This document shows positions 4,377 through 5,247 of a stretch of DNA of 5,247 nucleotides, one piece after another (the stretch's first letter is position 1; every line of letters starts with the position of its first letter). The translations under genes and the position numbers were made by a program. This DNA comes from Patescibacteria group bacterium. GTDB taxonomy: Bacteria > Patescibacteriota > Patescibacteriia > UBA2591 > UBA6264. The stretch covers positions 1 to 5,247 of the forward strand of contig JAHIMV010000120.1 in the NCBI GenBank assembly GCA_018896315.1, written 5' to 3'. Below the pieces are notes generated by a model, which saw only the letters and a program-made list of their open reading frames with translations, had not been told where the DNA came from and searched no databases.

Positions 4377-5247
4377 ATGAATTCCTCAAAAAAAATTGAT
4401 ATCTCTGACGACTTAGATGAAGAAAAGATTACAATAAAGAAAAGCAAACGTTTAAGTTCTAAAAAAGAAAATCATCACAGAGTAGAAAACGAAGTGGCAA
4501 AATTTTATAACAACAGAGAATATGATCATTTGCAAAAACCGGCTCCACAAAAAAAGGGTCTGGTATGGTTGATGATTATCTGGTCAGTTGTTTTTGGCTT
4601 AATCGCAGGGACGGTGGCCAGTCTTTTTGTTTTAACCCATGAAACAGTAAAGGTGCCTTTTACACAAGGCACAATAGATTTAACTAGATTTTTCCCGACT
4701 CGAGAATTAAAAACAATTACAGAAAAGAACATTACTGTTTTAGCAGAGACCAGGATGTCAGAAGTTGTTGAAGGTTTAAGTTCAAAAACAGCCAGGATTT
4801 TTAAAGCCAAACAAGGCGAAGATTTAGGATTTTTAGATCAGATTTACGCTGACTGGCAAACTATTGGCAATGGCATTTTTATCAGCAATGATGGCTGGTT
4901 AATAACTGGAGCTATTTTTGAGCCAGAAATAGATTATGTGGTTATTGATGGAGAAAATAAAATATGGGAGATTAAGAAAATAATTACGGATTCTTTAACA
5001 AAAGTGAGTTTCTGCAAGATTGAAGGAGATGGTTTTGCTAAAGCCGAATTTGGAGAAAGAGACGAAGTAACACAAGGACAGCAAGTGTTTGTTTTAGATA
5101 AACTTAAAAATTTTCATTTAACAGAAATTAATCAACCCCAAGCTAAGAATATTTATAAAACCGAGGATTTGGTTTATTCTACTGATTATTTTTCCCATAC
5201 TTTGCGTTTAGATTTTGAAACCTCAATCACTGCTTTCCCTCAAGGAT
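4377..5247 (+). CDS. Membrane-anchored HtrA/trypsin-like protein, probable pseudoprotease (3' end outside window)
   Basis: This open frame gives 290 codons and runs off the window. Residues 1-60 are a charged, probably cytoplasmic tail. One hydrophobic helix at 61-86 (GLVWLMIIWSVVFGLIAG onward) anchors it, with the rest outside the membrane. The segment TIGNGIFISNDGWLITGAIF (163-182) matches the trypsin-like/HtrA strand pattern 'GSG-hIIS-DG-hhLT-x-x-H', but the His position is Ile180. The region DSLTKVSFCKI (205-215) aligns with the usual 'D-x-x-T-D-L-A-V-L-K-I', with Lys209 at the catalytic Asp position. The frame stops at TAFPQG (285-290), about where the GNSGG serine motif would be, so the Ser cannot be judged. 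It is probably a non-catalytic relative acting as a binding or scaffold protein at the cell surface. The start ATG touches the right inverted repeat with no Shine-Dalgarno sequence, so expression may rely on the promoter at 3892-3920. Confidence 0.75.
   Translation, partial: MNSSKKIDISDDLDEEKITIKKSKRLSSKKENHHRVENEVAKFYNNREYDHLQKPAPQKKGLVWLMIIWSVVFGLIAGTVASLFVLTHETVKVPFTQGTIDLTRFFPTRELKTITEKNITVLAETRMSEVVEGLSSKTARIFKAKQGEDLGFLDQIYADWQTIGNGIFISNDGWLITGAIFEPEIDYVVIDGENKIWEIKKIITDSLTKVSFCKIEGDGFAKAEFGERDEVTQGQQVFVLDKLKNFHLTEINQPQAKNIYKTEDLVYSTDYFSHTLRLDFETSITAFPQG

Noticed and set aside
3919..4378. 2-bp AT target-site duplication flanking the cassette
   Set aside because: AT is present on both sides, but removing one copy would fuse the membrane protein in frame to the HtrA-like protein, and a 2-base match in AT-rich DNA is uninformative.
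4526..4810. Minus-strand open frame of 94 codons
   Set aside because: It lies wholly within the HtrA-like gene in antisense and has no motif; the + strand frame is open for 290 codons.

Overview
The window is AT-rich bacterial DNA (roughly 30 % G+C by eye). Genes are packed on the + strand, introduced by weak or no Shine-Dalgarno sequences, and separated by short spacers full of small palindromic and iterated repeats. The protein mix points to a Candidate Phyla Radiation / Patescibacteria genome, probably Parcubacteria-like: a 12-helix MFS carrier, an AAA_14/DUF4143 ATPase, a small hypothetical protein of a type seen in that group, a GxxExxY-type PD-(D/E)XK protein and a membrane-anchored HtrA-like protein. 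This is inferred from protein style; no rRNA or marker gene is present. No tRNA, rRNA, CRISPR array or canonical transposase was seen.

Layout. 1-162 is a non-coding leader with a repeated 11-mer and an 18-bp AT palindrome. 163-1323 encodes the MFS transporter. 1324-1426 holds a small GC hairpin, a perfect DnaA-box 9-mer and a good promoter (TTGCTT-17-TATACT) for the ATPase gene at 1427-2635. 2636-2825 is a repeat-built spacer: iterated GCGAAT motifs facing three tandem 19-bp units in inverted relation. It looks like an ORF-less relative of the element further down. 2826-3170 encodes the small hypothetical protein. 3171-3252 carries a 10-bp-arm palindrome and a minus-strand G-quadruplex motif. 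3253-3975 encodes a polytopic membrane protein with a GC-rich palindromic repeat inserted in frame near its N-terminus.

The most interesting part is 3921-4376. The GxxExxY gene (3950-4345) is enclosed by imperfect terminal inverted repeats of about 40 bp (outer 13 bp match 12/13, AAGCGACRCTAAT). The left repeat now forms the last codons of the membrane-protein gene, and the right repeat ends on the base before the ATG of the HtrA-like gene (4377 to beyond the window end). Removing 3921-4376 exactly would close the membrane gene with a TGA that overlaps the ATG of the next gene (ATGA), the usual junction of translationally coupled genes. A near-consensus promoter (TTGATA-17-TATAAT) ends on the base before the left repeat, so transcription should start inside the element. 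I read this as a compact inverted-repeat-bounded nuclease cassette inserted at a stop/start junction, with the 2691-2825 repeats as a decayed or MITE-like relative.

How the genes fit together: the MFS gene and the ATPase gene look like separate units. The membrane protein and the HtrA-like protein were probably a coupled pair before the cassette came between them. The HtrA-like protein appears to have lost its catalytic His and Asp and may be a pseudoprotease.
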